Assembly: GCA_947071955.1 (NCBI GenBank)
Contig: CAMTGL010000122.1
Location: forward strand, 1-6,438
Length of the DNA stretch: 6,438 bases
Direction: 5' to 3'
From: an uncultured Plesiomonas sp.
Lineage (GTDB): Bacteria > Pseudomonadota > Gammaproteobacteria > Enterobacterales > CAMTGL01
Made by a program: the position numbers and the translations under genes. Of the stretch, positions 5,041-6,438 are shown piece by piece; position 1 is the stretch's first letter; every line of letters starts with the position of its first letter. The notes under the pieces are model-generated. The model was not told the origin of the DNA, did not search any database, and worked only from the letters and a program-made list of their open reading frames with translations.

Positions 5041-5961
5041 ATGTTGAAGTTTATTTTTCGCCGCATATTAGAAGCGATTCCCACGCTGCTGATATTGATT
5101 ACCGTCTCTTTCTTTATGATGCGTTTAGCACCGGGTAGCCCGTTTACCGGTGAACGTAGCCTGCCACCTGAAGTTTTGGCCAATATTGAAGCCAAATATC
5201 ACCTTGATGAACCCCTGTATAGCCAATATTTCCGCTATTTAGGGCAGTTAGCGCAGGGCGATTTTGGCCCATCGTTTAAGTATAAAGATTTCTCAGTGAA
5301 TGACTTGGTTTCACAAGCATTTCCGGTATCAATTGAAATTGGTTTTTATGCGTTTGTGCTGGCGCTGATTCTGGGGGTGACGGCTGGTGTTATCGCCGCG
5401 CTACGGCAAAACAGCATGATTGACTACGGCGTGATGGCATTTGCCATGACCGGTGTGGTGATCCCTAGTTTTGTGATTGCGCCATTATTAGTACTGATTT
5501 TTTCGTTGGGGCTAAAACTGCTCCCTGCGGGAGGCTGGAATGATGGCAGTGCCGTCAACATGGTGTTGCCCGTTGCTGCGCTGGCCATTGCCTATACCGC
5601 CAGTATTGCTCGGATCACCCGAGGTTCAATGATTGAGGTTTTGCACTCCAACTTTATTCGTACTGCCCGTGCCAAAGGGTTACCGATGCGGCATATCGTG
5701 CTGCGCCATGCTCTTAAGCCTGCCATGTTGCCGGTAATTTCTTACCTCGGCCCTGCATTTGTCGGCATTATCACCGGTTCTATCGTGATAGAGACTATTT
5801 TCGGGCTACCGGGGATCGGGCAACTGTTTGTTAACGGCGCACTAAACCGTGATTATTCGATGGTACTGAGCCTGACGATTATTGTCGGTACGCTGACCAT
5901 TCTTTTTAACGCGATAGTCGACATTCTATACGCGTTTATTGACCCGAAAATCCGCTATTAA
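5041..5961 (+). CDS. oppB: Oligopeptide transport permease OppB
   Basis: OppB is one of the two inner-membrane channel subunits of the oligopeptide ABC importer; it pairs with OppC and couples to the ATPases OppD/OppF. The product is 306 residues, the same length as E. coli OppB, and aligns with it throughout (start MLKFIFRRILEAIPT, end IDPKIRY). Six membrane segments are expected; clear ones are at about residues 10-28, 101-122, 133-160, 175-190, 235-255 and 277-300. The cytoplasmic EAA-type loop that contacts the ATPases is at about residues 206-231 (IRTARAKGLP followed by LRHALKPAMLP). I chose ATG 5041, with AGGGAG at 5026-5031 nine bases before it; the GTG directly upstream (5038) adds one residue and is not found in E. 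coli. It follows oppA after a 185-base spacer with a hairpin, and precedes oppC by 12 bases. Confidence 0.97.
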   Translation: MLKFIFRRILEAIPTLLILITVSFFMMRLAPGSPFTGERSLPPEVLANIEAKYHLDEPLYSQYFRYLGQLAQGDFGPSFKYKDFSVNDLVSQAFPVSIEIGFYAFVLALILGVTAGVIAALRQNSMIDYGVMAFAMTGVVIPSFVIAPLLVLIFSLGLKLLPAGGWNDGSAVNMVLPVAALAIAYTASIARITRGSMIEVLHSNFIRTARAKGLPMRHIVLRHALKPAMLPVISYLGPAFVGIITGSIVIETIFGLPGIGQLFVNGALNRDYSMVLSLTIIVGTLTILFNAIVDILYAFIDPKIRY

Positions 5962-5973
5962 CAGGAGTATTTT

Positions 5974-6438
5974 ATGATGATGACTAAAAATAACTCCGCC
6001 GCGGTTGAGCAGTTTGCCACCCAGTTGGATATTGAAGGGCGCAGCTTGTGGCAAGATGCGTTCCGCCGTTTTAAAAGTAACCGTGCCGCCATGGTTAGCC
6101 TGTGTATTTTGGCACTGGTGAGTTTGTATGTATTGGTTGCACCCTCTTTATCACCGTTTGAATTTGATGCCACCGATTGGACGGCAATGAGTGCAATGCC
6201 AGCCCTTGAAGGCCAACACTATTTTGGCACTGACTCACTCGGGCGCGATCTGTTTGTGCGCACGGCAGTGGGCGGGCGTATTTCGCTGATGGTCGGGTTG
6301 GCCGGTGCGCTGGTGGCCGTGCTGTTTGGTACGCTTTATGGTGCAACATCGGGTTATCTTGGCGGTCGGGTTGATTCGCTGATGATGCGTGTATTGGAAA
6401 TCCTTAACGCATTTCCATTTATGTTCTTTGTGATCCTG
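5974..6438 (+). CDS. oppC: Oligopeptide transport permease OppC, N-terminal part (cut by window edge)
   Basis: OppC is the second channel subunit of the oligopeptide importer. The window holds 155 codons of about 302, ending in frame at the right edge. A cytoplasmic N-terminus (MMMTKNNSAAVEQFATQLD) leads to EGRSLWQDAFRRFKSNRAA, a signature of enteric OppC, then a first membrane segment at about residues 36-53. A periplasmic loop carries HYFGTDSLGRDLF, the conserved FGTDxxGRD motif of this permease family. A second membrane segment begins near residue 105 and a third near 145. The EAA loop lies outside the window. AGGAG at 5963-5967 is 6 bases before ATG 5974; the next two codons allow later starts, but 5974 gives the same N-terminal length as E. 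coli. The 12-base gap from oppB implies co-transcription and probably translational coupling. Confidence 0.96.
   Translation, partial: MMMTKNNSAAVEQFATQLDIEGRSLWQDAFRRFKSNRAAMVSLCILALVSLYVLVAPSLSPFEFDATDWTAMSAMPALEGQHYFGTDSLGRDLFVRTAVGGRISLMVGLAGALVAVLFGTLYGATSGYLGGRVDSLMMRVLEILNAFPFMFFVIL

Overview
The window looks like the chromosome of an enteric gamma-proteobacterium (Enterobacterales), most probably Yersinia or a close relative. The basis is the gene order adhE < / ychE > oppA > oppB > oppC >, which is also the Escherichia coli order, together with proteins that align with the E. coli ones as I remember them, largely without gaps but with many substitutions. The genus is inferred from divergence and from AT-rich intergenic DNA; nothing here proves it. 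I see no mobile element, CRISPR array, tRNA or rRNA.

Layout. Positions 1-1186 (minus strand) hold the first 395 codons of adhE, the bifunctional aldehyde/alcohol dehydrogenase of fermentation; the gene runs off the left edge. Positions 1187-1756 are a divergent regulatory region. It has a textbook CRP site placed at -41.5 from a plausible adhE start point, a Cra-like operator, and an unassigned dyad over the -10. Positions 1757-2398 are ychE, a MarC-family inner-membrane protein that starts at GTG. Positions 2399-3157 are a 759-base AT-rich gap with terminator-like repeats at its left end, then ArcA-like boxes, a strong inverted repeat beside a TATAAT, and a 12-codon upstream reading frame just before oppA. 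Positions 3158-4855 are oppA, 4856-5040 a spacer with a perfect 12-bp hairpin, 5041-5961 oppB, and 5974-6438 the first 155 codons of oppC, cut by the right edge.

How the genes work together. OppA captures peptides outside the inner membrane and delivers them to the OppB/OppC channel. The ATPases OppD and OppF presumably lie to the right of the window. The hairpin between oppA and oppB fits the usual need for much more binding protein than permease. adhE and ychE are neighbours, not partners: AdhE reoxidises NADH in anaerobic sugar metabolism, and YchE has no settled function.

Most unusual feature. This OppA does not begin like the soluble periplasmic OppA of E. coli. It has a lipoprotein signal (LTGC, Cys25), Asp-Asn directly after the cysteine (an inner-membrane retention signal in E. 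coli), and a Pro/Ala/Ser/Thr-rich linker before the conserved fold. It may therefore be a peptide-binding protein tethered beside its permease, as in Gram-positive bacteria.
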